Positions 56,501-64,000 of a stretch of DNA of 64,000 nt are shown here, one piece after another (the first letter of the stretch is position 1; each line of letters opens with the position of its first letter). The stretch lies in contig NC_092875.1 of assembly GCF_028372415.1 (NCBI RefSeq), positions 33,002,817 through 33,066,816 of the forward strand, in the 5' to 3' direction. The stretch comes from Notamacropus eugenii (Eukaryota; Chordata; Mammalia; Diprotodontia; Macropodidae). A program made the translations under genes and the position numbers. The notes under the pieces were generated by a model that did no database searches, had not been told where the DNA came from, and was given only the letters and a program-made list of their open reading frames with translations.

Positions 56501-59500
56501 ATTGTGGTCGTTGCTGTGCACAAAGTTCTCCTGGTTCTGCTCTTTTCACTCAGCATCAGTTCATATAAGTTTTTCCAGGCCCCTCTGAAGTCCTCCTGTT
56601 CATCATTTCTTATAGCACAATAGTATTCCATTACATTCATATACCATAACTTATTCAGCTATTCCCCAAATGATGGGCATCCCCTTGATTTCCAGTTTTT
56701 GGCCACCACAAAGAGAGCTGCTATAAATATTTTTGTACATATGGGACCCTTTCCCATTTTCATGATCCCTTGGGGATATGGGACTTTTTACTTATTGATG
56801 GATTCCTTGGGGGACAAGTCAGTAATGGGGTCTCTGATGCAAAGGGTATGAATATTTTAGTCACTTTATTTGCATAATTCCAAATTGCTTTCCAAAGTGG
56901 TTGTAGCATTCTATAGTTCCCCCAACAATGTATGAGTGTGCCTATCCTTCCACAACCCCTTCAATATTGACTAAGTGCGTTACTATATTCCAAGCATTGG
57001 GGGTACAAAGGGAAAAGTAAAATTGGTCCTGCCCTCAAGGAACTTACATCCATTGAGGAAGATGAATGTTGATTTGTGGGTATATATAAAACAGACACAG
57101 AAGGAGAAGTGAAAGATCTTACCCTTGATTCCATTGAGCGAGACAACATGTTCATTTGTGGGTATATACAATATTGATACAGAATGATTTGGGGAAGGAA
57201 TGTCATTAACAACTTTTGAGGAGGGGATCAGCAAAGGCCTCATGAAGGTGGAAGTACTACAGCTAAGTCTTGAAGGAAGACTTGCGATTCCAAGATGAAC
57301 AGATGAGGAAGGAAATACTATTGCAGGCATGTGCAGCCAGTGCAATGATACAGAGATGGGAGATGGAATATGGTAGATGAGGAACAGTAAAGATTAGTTT
57401 GACCAGGTACACAAGATAAGTAATGTGTAATAAAGTTGGAAAAGTAGTTTGGGGCTGGATTGTGAAAGACTTTACATGGCAATCAGAAGAGTTTGTATTT
57501 GAACCTAGAAGTAGTAGGTATTTACTGGTATTTATTGAGTTGGAGAAAGACATGGTTGGACCTATGCTTTAGGAATATCACATTGGTGACTACATGGGAG
57601 AAAGACTGGAAAAGAGAAAGAATTGAAGCAGGGAGATATCTATTAAACCTGAAGAGACCTTTAATATCATCTCTAGTCTATAACTTTCATTTTCCAGATA
57701 AGGAAATTGAGGACCAGAGAAGGTAAAGGCCTTAGCCCCAGTCACATAGGTTTCTAGGTGGTGAAGCTGGGAATTGAGGACTTGTCCTCTGACTCCAAAC
57801 CCAGTGCTTTTCCCACTCTGTTAGGCTTCCTCCCTTCCTGTTGGTCTGTTCCCCAAAGACCTTCTGGATGTGAAAAGTTAGCTGGCTCTGTGCACCTGTC
57901 CTGAAGATTTCTCCTCTTCAGATACCATCCCATTGACTACCTAGGGCACCATACTGGGGATGCCCCAGACACCATCCTGAGGCAAGGGGAGGTGCCCAGA
58001 GCACAAAGATTTCCATGCATGGCCCTACCCCCTGCTCCAGAGGCCATGTCCCTTCTCTTACAGCGGATCCCAATACCCTCTTTCGCTCCAACTCTCTGGC
58101 CTCCAAGTCCATGGAGCAGTTCATGAAGGTAAGTGATATCACAGAATATGAGGTCTCCTGGGACTTCCCCTGCTCCAAATTCTAGCTCTGAGATGTCAGA
58201 CTTAGGCCTCATCTTTTTGGATAGAATAATTCTGATTTGAATAGGGGAGGGGGAGATAGAAGAGAAGTCTGGTTTCAGTCAATAGGGACAGGGCAGTATC
58301 CTGTCTCTCACATTGCTCCCCTGAGGCTAGTCTATCATAGAGTCAGAGAACTTGGGTTCAAATCCCATGTCTGATGCTTACTACCTGTGTATCCTTGGGT
58401 AATTTTCTTGTGCATTAGTTTCCTCAACTGTAAAATAAAGGAGTTGAGTTACAAGGGACTCTGACCAGCTCTAAATCTATGGCCATGTGGCCTCTCTGGA
58501 CCCCAGTTTTCTCTGTAAAATGAGGGGGTTGGAATAGATGAGTTTTCCAGTCCCTCCCAGCTCTCAAACTCTTTTCCTAGGCCCCATTCCAAGGTCTGGT
58601 TCATCTTTATCTCTGGGTTGCACCCTCTTTTTTTTTCTGTCTGCTTCTCGCCTGTTCTTTCCTGCAGTTGGTGGGTACACCTTATCTCCATGAGGTCCTC
58701 AAGCCTTGTGTCAACCGCATCTTTGAAGAGAAGAAATATGTTGAGCTGGACCCATGTAAGATAGAGCTGACCCGGTCCAGGTAAGTAGGCGAATTGGCCT
58801 TTTGGGGTCAGAGAGATAGAGGAGGAGGAGGAAAAAGAGATAGATGATTAAGTAGATATGCCCCCATTCCATCCCAGAAATCATAAACCTAGGGCTAGAT
58901 TGCTCTGCCTAGTTCCTCCAGATTAACCTAGGCTGCATCCTGGATATGATCCTTCCCCAAATTCTGGGGATAGGTTTTTGTAGGGAAGCCATTCCAAACC
59001 CTGAGTTTCCATTCTTGGTTCTGGTGGTTCAGGCGGTCTTGGACCTGGTTTGCTTGTCATTTGTCTGACTTTGGTCACAGGTTCATGTGGTCATAGATTT
59101 AGAGTGAGAAGGACCCTTAAAAGCCATCAGAACCAACCCACTCATTTTACAGATGAGGAAACTAGGACCCAGAGAGGTTAAATGACTCACTCAGGGTCAT
59201 ACAGCTAGTATAGAGACCTGACTGCTCAGAGTCAGGAAGGGCTGGATTCAAATCCCTCTTTAGACACTTATTTGCTGTGTGACCTTCGGCAGCTCACTTA
59301 ACCTCTGTTTGCCTCAGTTACTTTATCTATAAAATAAAGGGTTTGGGTTTAAAGGCCCCTAAGGACTGATCTTCTAGTTCTAAGATCAGTGGTCCTGCTG
59401 TGATCCATGAGCCTAAATATCGAGCAATCTAACCCTTCTGGAATCCCCAGTCCAGAGCCCTATTCATTATATTTCATGTATAATGTATATAATGCAAGGT

Positions 59501-61140
59501 CCAAATGCATATAAATATAAAGTCTTCTCCATTCTCAGTTTTTGGGGGGCAAGGGTGGACTTGTCCCTGGGTTTGTCACCTCCCAGATGGAAAGAGCACC
59601 CCAAGGATCTCTGCCTGAGCTTGGGAAGTTCAGGAGGCTGAGGGCTTGGGGTGGAGATAGTGCTTTTGCTTCAAGCTGAGCTGGAAACAGGTTGGGCTCA
59701 GGATCAGGCTAGAGCAGCCCTTCAGCTGATCTGAGCTGGAGCAGAAGGGAGGATGGGCCAGGAAAGGGTGGGTGAAGGGTCAGGGCATAGGTTCCTGGGA
59801 GATTGCTGGGCCACCGGAAGTGGGGGTGAGGGAGCACCAGGAAGACTGGGGCAGAAGGGGAGGCAGGCCTTCAGGGAGAGCTGGAGAGTCCAGAGAAGGG
59901 TGATAGGGGTGGAGAGCTTGAGGGATTCTCTCCGAAGGTGGAGAATTGCCTATGAGGAGATGGAGGGAAAGGAGCAGAGCCTGAGGGAAGGGGGGATGAT
60001 GCGAAGCTAGTCAGTCCACAAATGTTATGAAGCCTATAATATGTCCTGGGCATTGTGCTAAGTACCTGAGGATAGCAAGAAAGACCAAACCATGATCCCT
60101 GCTCTCCAGGAACTCTCATTCTAATGGGGGAGAAAAGATGCCAATAACTAAGTACAGGGAAGATACAAGGACAAATGGAGGGTAATCCCAGAGAGAATGC
60201 AATAGCATTGGGGTGGGGTGGGGTAGGGCACAGGAACAGACTCTTAGAAGGTAGGATTTGAGCTGAGTCTTGAAGGAAGCCAGGGGAACCAAAAGGCAGA
60301 GGAGAGGAGAGAGCATTGTAAGCATTGAGGGTAGACAGTACAAGGGCATGAGATTGATGGATGGAGGATGGAACTTGAGGAACAGTGACATCATTGGATT
60401 GAAGAGAAGGGGGTAGGAAGGAAGGTGTAAGAAGACTGAGAAAGTCAGAAGAAGCCAGGCTAGAAAGAGCTTAGAAGCCAAAAGGAAGATTTGATGTTTG
60501 GTCCTGGAGATAATTGGGAGCTGTTGGAGCTCATTGAGAAGAGGGGGGACATGGTTAGACCTACACTTTAGGTATATTCATCTGACAGAGGAGCGGAGGG
60601 TGAATTGGAGCTGGGGATACCAATTACAGGGTTGTTGTAGTCTAGGGAAGAGATGCTGAAGGTCTGAACTGGGAAGGGAGAGAAGGGGATGTGGAGGGGA
60701 GATGTAGTAGGAGATGGTGGGAATGAGCAGACTTGGTAGAAGGATCCTCAATCTAGAGCCGGAAAGGACCTCAGAGGCCATTGAGGAAGATTAAATGATT
60801 TCCCCACAGGTAAATGTCAGACATGACATTTACACAGGTAAATTACACAGTTCATCACACAGGGAAATGTCAGATATGGGATTTAAACTGAGATATTCTG
60901 AGTGTTCTTTCTCTTAAACTATGTTGCCCAAGAGAGGAGAGACAGACAGAGAGACAGACAGGGAGACAGAGAAAGAGAGAGAGGATGGAGAGAGGAGGGA
61001 AGGAGAGAGAGATAGAGACAGGGAGAGAAGGAGGGAGAGAGACAAGGTTAGGGTTAGGTTAGAGAGAGACACACACAGATGGAGAGAGAGAGGGAGCGAC
61101 AGAGAGAGACAGAGAGAGAGAGATGGAGAGACACAAGGGG

Positions 61141-61217
<77 letters not shown>

Positions 61218-63510
61218 TCACCTTTAGGAGGGTGTTAATGAAGGTAGTGAAAATAGAGGAGTCTGGCAAGCTGTTCCAGGACCTATAAATAAATACCCTG
61301 GTCCAGGATACAGGAGTGGGCAGCTGATATATGAGGAAGGGGTTCACAGAGAGGGCACAGCTAAGGACTGGCCAGTAAGGCTGAGACTTCCCAGACAAAG
61401 GGCATTCTCTACCCTTGGAGAATATACCCTTAGAACCCACACTTCAAGCTTCAAGAAAGGAGGACCCATTTCCCCCCACCCCACCAAAGCCAAGACCCCC
61501 TTTCATCTATTCTCTTTTGAATTTCCCCAGAGGCATCAGAGCTGGTTGCTAAGCAACTGGTCTCAGGGGATGCAGAGGAGGGTGGGGTCTTTCCTTCCAT
61601 TGTCTGAGAAGGCCCCAGGGGTCAGGGTATCTTCTAGGTCCTGAGAAAATCATACGGTCAATTTGTTAAAATAAGCCCCATTTATGGGCTAATGGGAGAA
61701 GTAACATTTGTCCACTTTTACAAGAACCTCATGGAGAAGATACCCCTGGAATTTGATTTCTATTCTATTTGTGATCCGGGGTAATCTATTCCACAGTAGA
61801 GAATAGTAATCTGTTCCATGGAGAGAGGACATAGTGGAGGGACTTTAGGCCAGATATACCCCCCTGAATTTATAATATGCAGGGAATGTTTCTGCTACTT
61901 CCTCTGGTTAAATCATTCAAATGCAGGTGTGATTGTCCCTTAACATAGCTTTGTTTATTAGACACTGAGAGGATATGTGCCCCCTTAGCTGAGGTTAGAA
62001 TGAGTGAAGGACCCCTAGAAGATACTCAGACCCAGAGTGTGCCCTCCTTCCTATATGTAAGCAATGTTGCCACTCGCTCAGCAGGGCATGATTTCTCATT
62101 CATTTAAAGCATTGGGGATGGGCTCTACCCTAACTTATCCAGCATCCAGCCAATATCTGATGGACAAGAGACAAGCATCAGAGAGATTGCTGGCCCATGG
62201 GTAGAGTTATCATCTCTAACTGGAAAAGGGCATCTCCCCATGAAGCTACCTGTCCCGTCTAAGATTATATTAAGTCTGGCTCCTGCCAAACTCTGCCCTG
62301 AGCTCTGCCCAGATCACTAAGCCCACTAAGCCTGGAGTTGGGGGAAGGACATAGCCCAGAGATGGGGCTCAGGATAGTCTAGGAGCCTTGACTAGGAGGA
62401 GTTCTGCATTTCATCCCCATCTTATTCTGCACAATTCTAGCCTGCCAGTTCTGCAAGGAAGAGCTCCTAGAAATTAAATGGTGGAGCTGGAGGGAAGCTT
62501 GGGGCAGAGAATGTTAGAGCCAGAGGAGAGAGAAGCTAGTCCAGTTTGCTCATTTGACAGCTGGGGAAGCTGAGACTCCCAGAAAGGGAAGGTGGCTTGT
62601 CTGAGATCATACCAATATTAATGGCAGAGTCCCCCCTACTAGACCATAAGCTCCTTGAGGGCAGGACTATGTTATCATAGCCTCACAGGATTTAGAGTTG
62701 TAAGCAACTTAGAATCTTAAATGTCAAAATTGGAAAGGACCTTAGAACTTAGATGGTCAGAGCTGGAAGGGGCCTTGGAATGTGCATGTCAGGACCTGGA
62801 GAAGCCTTAGAACAGGGGATTCCAGAGCTGGGAGAGAATTTAGAACATAATATCAGAGCCAGATGCTCAGTCTTTTATAGGGATTGATGAGGACAAATGG
62901 GGAAACTGAGGCCCAGAGAGGGGGAAATGTCTGAGGTGACACAGTGAGTTAACATCAGGGTTTCCCCATCTAGCTCATAAGTACCTTCTAGGTAGAACTG
63001 GAAAGGATCTGAGAGACTGGTCCAATCTACTCATTGTATAGATGGGAAATACCCAGGAAATAAAGGCATTTGCCCTGATCACACAGGTATAAAGGTGCTG
63101 AGCCCGTATTTGAACCAGACCTAAACTTTATGTGGTGCTTCCTCTCCTAATCGCCCCTCGATTCCCCTGGATGCCTATAAGAGACCTTGTGGAATGGGCT
63201 GAAATTCAGCTAAGCTTCCTTGCCCAGGGCAGAAACCCCCACCAAGCTGCAGGGGACCTGAACGAGCCCTCGGGGCAGCTCATGACCCTTTGCCTGACTT
63301 GGGTTCTGTCCCTCTAGGAGAATCTCCTTCAAGGGCACTCTGTCAGAGGAGCACGTTCGGGAAAACAGCCTGGGGCTGCTGACAGGATACCTGGAAGAGA
63401 TCCTGGAGGCCATCACGAGTTCAGTGGACAAGTGTCCTCCAGCCATGAGAGCAGCTTTCAGACAGCTGCACAGGAGGGTGGAGGAGCACTTCCCTGAGAC
63501 AGAGCATGAG
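34637..63510 (+). CDS. RASAL1: RASAL1, Ca2+-responsive Ras GTPase-activating protein (5' half, partial at right edge)
   Basis: Thirteen exons (34637-34701, 41864-41920, 43020-43133, 43945-44009, 44338-44467, 48578-48659, 49439-49561, 50628-50716, 51565-51682, 52387-52540, 58064-58128, 58668-58780, 63318-63510) join in one frame to give 456 residues; the human protein is about 805. C2A spans about residues 1-105 with putative Ca2+ ligands D21, D27, D74, D76 and D82. C2B spans about 132-240 with D150, D156, D200, D202 and D208. The RasGAP domain begins near 260 and carries the arginine finger R340 in [17 protein letters not shown]. The FLRFFAPAI block, PH/Btk domain and C terminus lie beyond the window. 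The family senses Ca2+ through the C2 domains, moves to the plasma membrane and stimulates Ras GTP hydrolysis. The ATG has A at -3 and G at +4. Confidence 0.97.
36005..36690 (-). repeat. LINE-2 3' portion split by a SINE
   Basis: The + strand reads caacaagcatttattaagca (36035), then a SINE, then tgcactcaaagagttaagat and the L2 coding remnant to about 36690. Confidence 0.65.
36070..36315 (+). mobile_element. Full-length marsupial-type tailed SINE inside L2
   Basis: It has the tRNA-like head (ggcagctatgtggcacagtg), CORE (ttgtgtaaccctaggcaagt) and the tail ggaaatggcaaaccattcca ending in aacgaaacaac. Imperfect flanking GATA...AAAA-type repeats suggest a target duplication. Confidence 0.8.
37961..38215 (-). 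mobile_element. Marsupial-type tailed SINE, antisense
   Basis: The + strand has catttggggttttcttggca, cattttacagatgaggaaac and ccactgtaccacctagctgc; it is full length. Confidence 0.8.
39797..40030 (-). mobile_element. Marsupial-type tailed SINE, antisense
   Basis: The + strand has cagtcatgtccaactctccg and cattttacagatgaggaaac, followed by the CORE and a decayed head. Confidence 0.75.
40035..40460 (+). repeat. LINE-2 3' end region
   Basis: It reads cttaataaatgtttattgat, then coding-end blocks (ctcttacctatcaggccatt) and gtttcatttttgtccctatt, typical of L2 3' sequence. At least two pieces are joined. Confidence 0.6.
40649..40679. repeat. 31 bp near-perfect palindrome
   Basis: Arms CTGTGTATAGGACAC and GTGTCCTATACACAG (15 bp each, no mismatch) are separated by one base. 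An outer inverted pair TCCACTATA (40622-40630) / TATAGTGGA (40689-40697) brackets it. Confidence 0.95.
41864..41920 (+). CDS. RASAL1: RASAL1 coding exon 2
   Basis: The acceptor is CTCCACAG (ends 41863) and the donor is GTGAGC at 41921. It encodes [18 protein letters not shown], the first Ca2+-binding loop of C2A. Confidence 0.95.
41921..43019 (+). other. RASAL1 intron 2
   Basis: A sense tailed SINE lies at about 42290-42450, another decayed sense SINE at 42470-42570, and a GT/ATGT-rich microsatellite at 42845-42975 just before the exon 3 polypyrimidine tract. Confidence 0.65.
43020..43133 (+). CDS. RASAL1: RASAL1 coding exon 3
   Basis: The acceptor is CCCTCCAG (ends 43019) and the donor is GTGAGA at 43134. 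It encodes [20 protein letters not shown] through [10 protein letters not shown]. Confidence 0.95.
43333..43500 (+). repeat. 33 bp minisatellite array in RASAL1 intron 3
   Basis: Units start at 43333, 43366, 43399, 43430, 43463 and 43496, i.e. 33 bp apart except one of 31 bp. Each begins AGAA(C/T)A and contains (a)tgtcagagctaggagg-like sequence. The array is contiguous and not an interspersed element by itself. Confidence 0.9.
43945..44009 (+). CDS. RASAL1: RASAL1 coding exon 4
   Basis: The acceptor is CCTGCAG (ends 43944) and the donor is GTGGGT at 44010. It encodes [20 protein letters not shown], the end of C2A. Confidence 0.93.
44069..44245 (+). repeat. 33 bp minisatellite array in RASAL1 intron 4
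   Basis: Five or six degenerate units of the same type (agaacatagaatgtcagagc) begin 60 bp after exon 4. Confidence 0.85.
44338..44467 (+). CDS. RASAL1: RASAL1 coding exon 5
   Basis: The acceptor is ATGCCAG (ends 44337) and the donor is GTATGG at 44468. It encodes [20 protein letters not shown] and the first strand of C2B (LRCHIIEA). Confidence 0.94.
45228..45460 (+). repeat. 33 bp minisatellite array in RASAL1 intron 5 (first)
   Basis: About seven degenerate units (gaatgtcagaactgggaggg type) merge into an antisense CORE-SINE at about 45460-45590. Confidence 0.85.
45600..48577 (+). other. RASAL1 intron 5, right part
   Basis: A sense SINE lies at 46080-46330, decayed SINE pieces at 47270-47430, an antisense CORE-SINE at 48110-48300 and a sense SINE at 48340-48545, just upstream of exon 6. 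No exon-like sequence is seen between them. Confidence 0.6.
46705..46880 (+). repeat. 33 bp minisatellite array in RASAL1 intron 5 (second)
   Basis: About five units, including gaatgtcagggctgggaggg and gaatatcagggctgcgagga. Confidence 0.85.
48578..48659 (+). CDS. RASAL1: RASAL1 coding exon 6
   Basis: The acceptor is GTCTTCAG (ends 48577) and the donor is GTGAGA at 48660. It encodes [20 protein letters not shown], the first Ca2+ loop of C2B. Confidence 0.95.
49439..49561 (+). CDS. RASAL1: RASAL1 coding exon 7
   Basis: The acceptor is TCTTATAG (ends 49438) and the donor is GTGAGT at 49562. It has 41 codons including [17 protein letters not shown] and [15 protein letters not shown]. It is about three residues shorter than human between these blocks. 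Confidence 0.95.
50040..50265. repeat. AT-only low-complexity block in RASAL1 intron 7
   Basis: About 220 bp of almost pure A/T with many overlapping inverted repeats (ttatattataatataaaatt). Confidence 0.9.
50260..50400 (-). repeat. L1 3' UTR-type fragment, antisense
   Basis: The + strand reads ccacaattgatgggcacccc and ctacaaatattttgttcata, typical of inverted mammalian L1 3' ends. A CORE-SINE fragment follows (50405-50540). Confidence 0.65.
50628..50716 (+). CDS. RASAL1: RASAL1 coding exon 8
   Basis: The acceptor is ATCCCAG (ends 50627) and the donor is GTAAAT at 50717. It encodes [20 protein letters not shown] and PFASAEEDA. Confidence 0.93.
51107..51151. repeat. (GT)n microsatellite in RASAL1 intron 8
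   Basis: Pure GT run of 45 bp. Confidence 0.95.
51565..51682 (+). CDS. RASAL1: RASAL1 coding exon 9
   Basis: The acceptor is CTTCCAG (ends 51564) and the donor is GTAGGT at 51683. It encodes [19 protein letters not shown] and [18 protein letters not shown], leading into the RasGAP domain. Confidence 0.95.
52387..52540 (+). CDS. RASAL1: RASAL1 coding exon 10
   Basis: The acceptor is GTCCTAG (ends 52386) and the donor is GTGAGT at 52541. It encodes [20 protein letters not shown] and [18 protein letters not shown]. Confidence 0.95.
52958..53060. repeat. Compound (CATC)n-(CT)n microsatellite
   Basis: About 68 bp of CATC repeats are followed directly by about 35 bp of CT. Confidence 0.95.
53760..55120 (-). 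repeat. Long LINE-2 copy with reverse transcriptase remnant
   Basis: Read on the minus strand, the end near 55110 matches the L2/CR1 reverse transcriptase region ([14 protein letters not shown]). Further on lies the C-terminal block [20 protein letters not shown] inside an open stretch at 53977-54351. A SINE (53865-54000) and a separate L2 3' end (54895-54950) interrupt it. It is dead and heavily decayed. Confidence 0.7.
55125..56960 (-). repeat. L1 3' end fragments, antisense, in tandem pieces
   Basis: Three pieces (about 55125-55550, 55555-56210, 56230-56960) repeat the same inverted L1 3' motifs: tttattgatat-type start, agcataatatccca or caatattccattccattcat, then ccccaaagaatgggtatcta or ccccaaatgatgggcatccc. 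All lie antisense to RASAL1. Confidence 0.7.
55164..55327 (-). mobile_element. SINE with a perfect 18 bp target-site duplication
   Basis: An antisense CORE-SINE (gttaagtgacttgcccagtg ... gtgccacctagatgcc) with a TTCC-rich tail is bracketed by identical TGATATCTTCTGTTTCTT at 55146-55163 and 55328-55345. The host sequence is the L1 3' fragment. Confidence 0.9.
56970..57560 (-). repeat. LINE-2 3' portion, antisense
   Basis: The + strand shows ttggtcctgccctcaaggaa and agctaagtcttgaaggaaga, then ttgtgaaagactttacatgg. Confidence 0.7.
58064..58128 (+). CDS. RASAL1: RASAL1 coding exon 11, arginine finger
   Basis: The acceptor is TCTTACAG (ends 58063) and the donor is GTAAGT at 58129. It encodes [20 protein letters not shown] plus K; the Arg of LFR is the catalytic finger shared by RasGAPs. 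Confidence 0.96.
58668..58780 (+). CDS. RASAL1: RASAL1 coding exon 12
   Basis: The acceptor is CCTGCAG (ends 58667) and the donor is GTAAGT at 58781. It encodes [20 protein letters not shown] and [17 protein letters not shown]. Confidence 0.95.
60020..60790 (-). repeat. LINE-2 3' portion, antisense
   Basis: The + strand reads ctataatatgtcctgggcat, tgagctgagtcttgaaggaa and ttggtcctggagataattgg. The minus strand keeps a 121-residue open stretch of L2 type ([13 protein letters not shown]) that is not a host gene. Confidence 0.75.
61146..61213. repeat. (GA)n microsatellite
   Basis: Pure GA run of 68 bp, preceded by 200 bp of degenerate GAGACAGA-type sequence. Confidence 0.95.
61545..61557. promoter_or_regulatory. 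X-box-like site in RASAL1 intron 12 (candidate)
   Basis: GTTGCTAAGCAAC is a near-perfect palindrome of RFX half-sites with one-base spacing. There is no promoter-like context, so function is unproven. Confidence 0.35.
62690..62860 (+). repeat. 33 bp minisatellite array in RASAL1 intron 12
   Basis: About five degenerate units (cttagatggtcagagctgga, aacaggggattccagagctg). Confidence 0.8.
63318..63510 (+). CDS. RASAL1: RASAL1 coding exon 13
   Basis: The acceptor is CCCTCTAG (ends 63317) and the donor is GTGGGA at 63511. It encodes [20 protein letters not shown] and [19 protein letters not shown], ending in phase 0 at EHE. Confidence 0.95.
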
Positions 63511-64000
63511 GTGGGAAGAGGCACAGGATGGGCTTGTGAGCATGGGGGCAGGGGGAGCCAGGTACAGTGTGGAGGCCACTGCACATGCATCCAGCGCACT
63601 TAGAAACTTCACAACTGATTCATACACAAGCTGGTGAGGAACCTAGGTCAGGTGCTGTTGTTTTCCCTTTATAACTGGGAAAACTGAATCCCAGAAAGCA
63701 TAGAATATCAAGACTGGAAGGGTCCTCAGACATCAGAACTAGGAGGAGCTTTAGAACAGAGAACGTCTGAGCTGGAAGGGGGCTTAGAACAGGGAATGTC
63801 CGAGTTGGGAGGGGCCTTGTAACAGAATATCAGAACCAGGAGGTGTGGAAGAGAGTTCTTAACCCCCTTATTTTAACGAAGAGAAAACTGGGGTCAGAGG
63901 ACTTGTGATGTCTGCCGGCTCTGCAGAGCCAGGCCTAGAACCCAGCTGTCTTGTCTCTTGATAAGTAAAGAGAGAAATTGAGAGATGGAGAAACTCTTTT
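63511..64000 (+). other. RASAL1 intron 13 (partial) with a 33 bp-unit array
   Basis: About four units lie at 63700-63845 (gaacagggaatgtccgagtt), followed by antisense CORE-SINE remains to about 63960. Confidence 0.75.

Larger units (their letters stand above)
52541..58063 (+). other. RASAL1 intron 10 (5.5 kb), LINE-rich
   Basis: It contains CATC/CT simple repeats, three antisense L2 blocks (53195-53420, 53760-55120, 56970-57560), a GT tract (53535-53569) and a 1.8 kb run of antisense L1 3' sequence with a young-looking SINE inside. A SINE remnant lies at 57660-57830, then plain intron to exon 11. Confidence 0.7.
58781..63317 (+). other. RASAL1 intron 12 (4.5 kb)
   Basis: An antisense SINE lies at 59095-59220, a sense SINE at 59230-59410, antisense L2 at 60020-60790, GA-rich simple sequence at 60935-61213, an X-box-like site at 61545, a sense L2 3' fragment near 62635-62680, a 33 bp-unit array at 62690-62860 and an antisense SINE at 62880-63120. 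Bases 61600-62600 show nothing I can name. Confidence 0.65.

Noticed and set aside
60116-60481. 121-codon open frame on the minus strand
   Set aside because: It lies wholly inside an antisense LINE-2 copy and shows L2-type residues, not a cellular protein.

Overview
This is a stretch of a mammalian, almost certainly marsupial, nuclear genome. It holds large split genes with canonical splice sites and is packed with degenerate retroposons: tRNA-headed CORE/MIR-type SINEs, LINE-2, L1 3' ends, and SINEs carrying the 'ggcaaaccactccagtatc'-type tail that I know from marsupial genomes. No bacterial, viral or organellar gene organisation is present.

Three protein genes can be read exon by exon, and the joined exons keep one frame in every case. 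(1) The 3' half of DDX54, a nucleolar DEAD-box helicase, runs on + from the left edge to about 10.4 kb, with nine coding exons and 443 residues plus stop. (2) CFAP73 (CCDC42B), a ciliary coiled-coil protein, is complete on - from 19552 down to 10705, with seven coding exons and 311 residues. (3) RASAL1, a Ca2+-dependent Ras GTPase-activating protein, has its 5' half on + from 34637 to the right edge, with thirteen coding exons and 456 residues; the gene continues past the window. The order DDX54-CFAP73-RASAL1, and the orientations, match the human 12q24.13 locus as I remember it. DDX54 and CFAP73 converge tail to tail with about 300 bp between the DDX54 poly(A) signal and the CFAP73 stop. CFAP73 and RASAL1 diverge across about 15 kb in which I see no coding gene.

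Region by region: 1-10.4 kb DDX54, including one U12-type intron; 10.5-10.64 kb a long CA repeat between the convergent genes; 10.7-19.55 kb CFAP73, whose introns hold CA tracts, a 300 bp polypyrimidine tract and a broken LINE with a recognisable reverse transcriptase; 19.7-19.82 kb the CFAP73 promoter with an RFX X-box; 20-33 kb intergenic DNA made largely of L2, SINE and hAT copies plus one solo LTR; 33.1-34.7 kb a C-rich degenerate repeat block followed by the RASAL1 CpG island; 34.6-64 kb RASAL1 with repeat-rich introns.

The genes are not a functional pathway together; they are a conserved syntenic neighbourhood. I found no evidence of a new biological system. The most interesting points are the U12-type intron in DDX54, a four-element nested insertion at 25.7-26.7 kb that includes an unnamed hAT-like MITE, repeated 33 bp minisatellite arrays scattered through the RASAL1 introns, a 31 bp near-perfect palindrome, the CFAP73 X-box, and LINE/SINE pairs sharing a 3' tail. 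Repeat boundaries are read by eye and are approximate unless a terminal repeat or target-site duplication is given.
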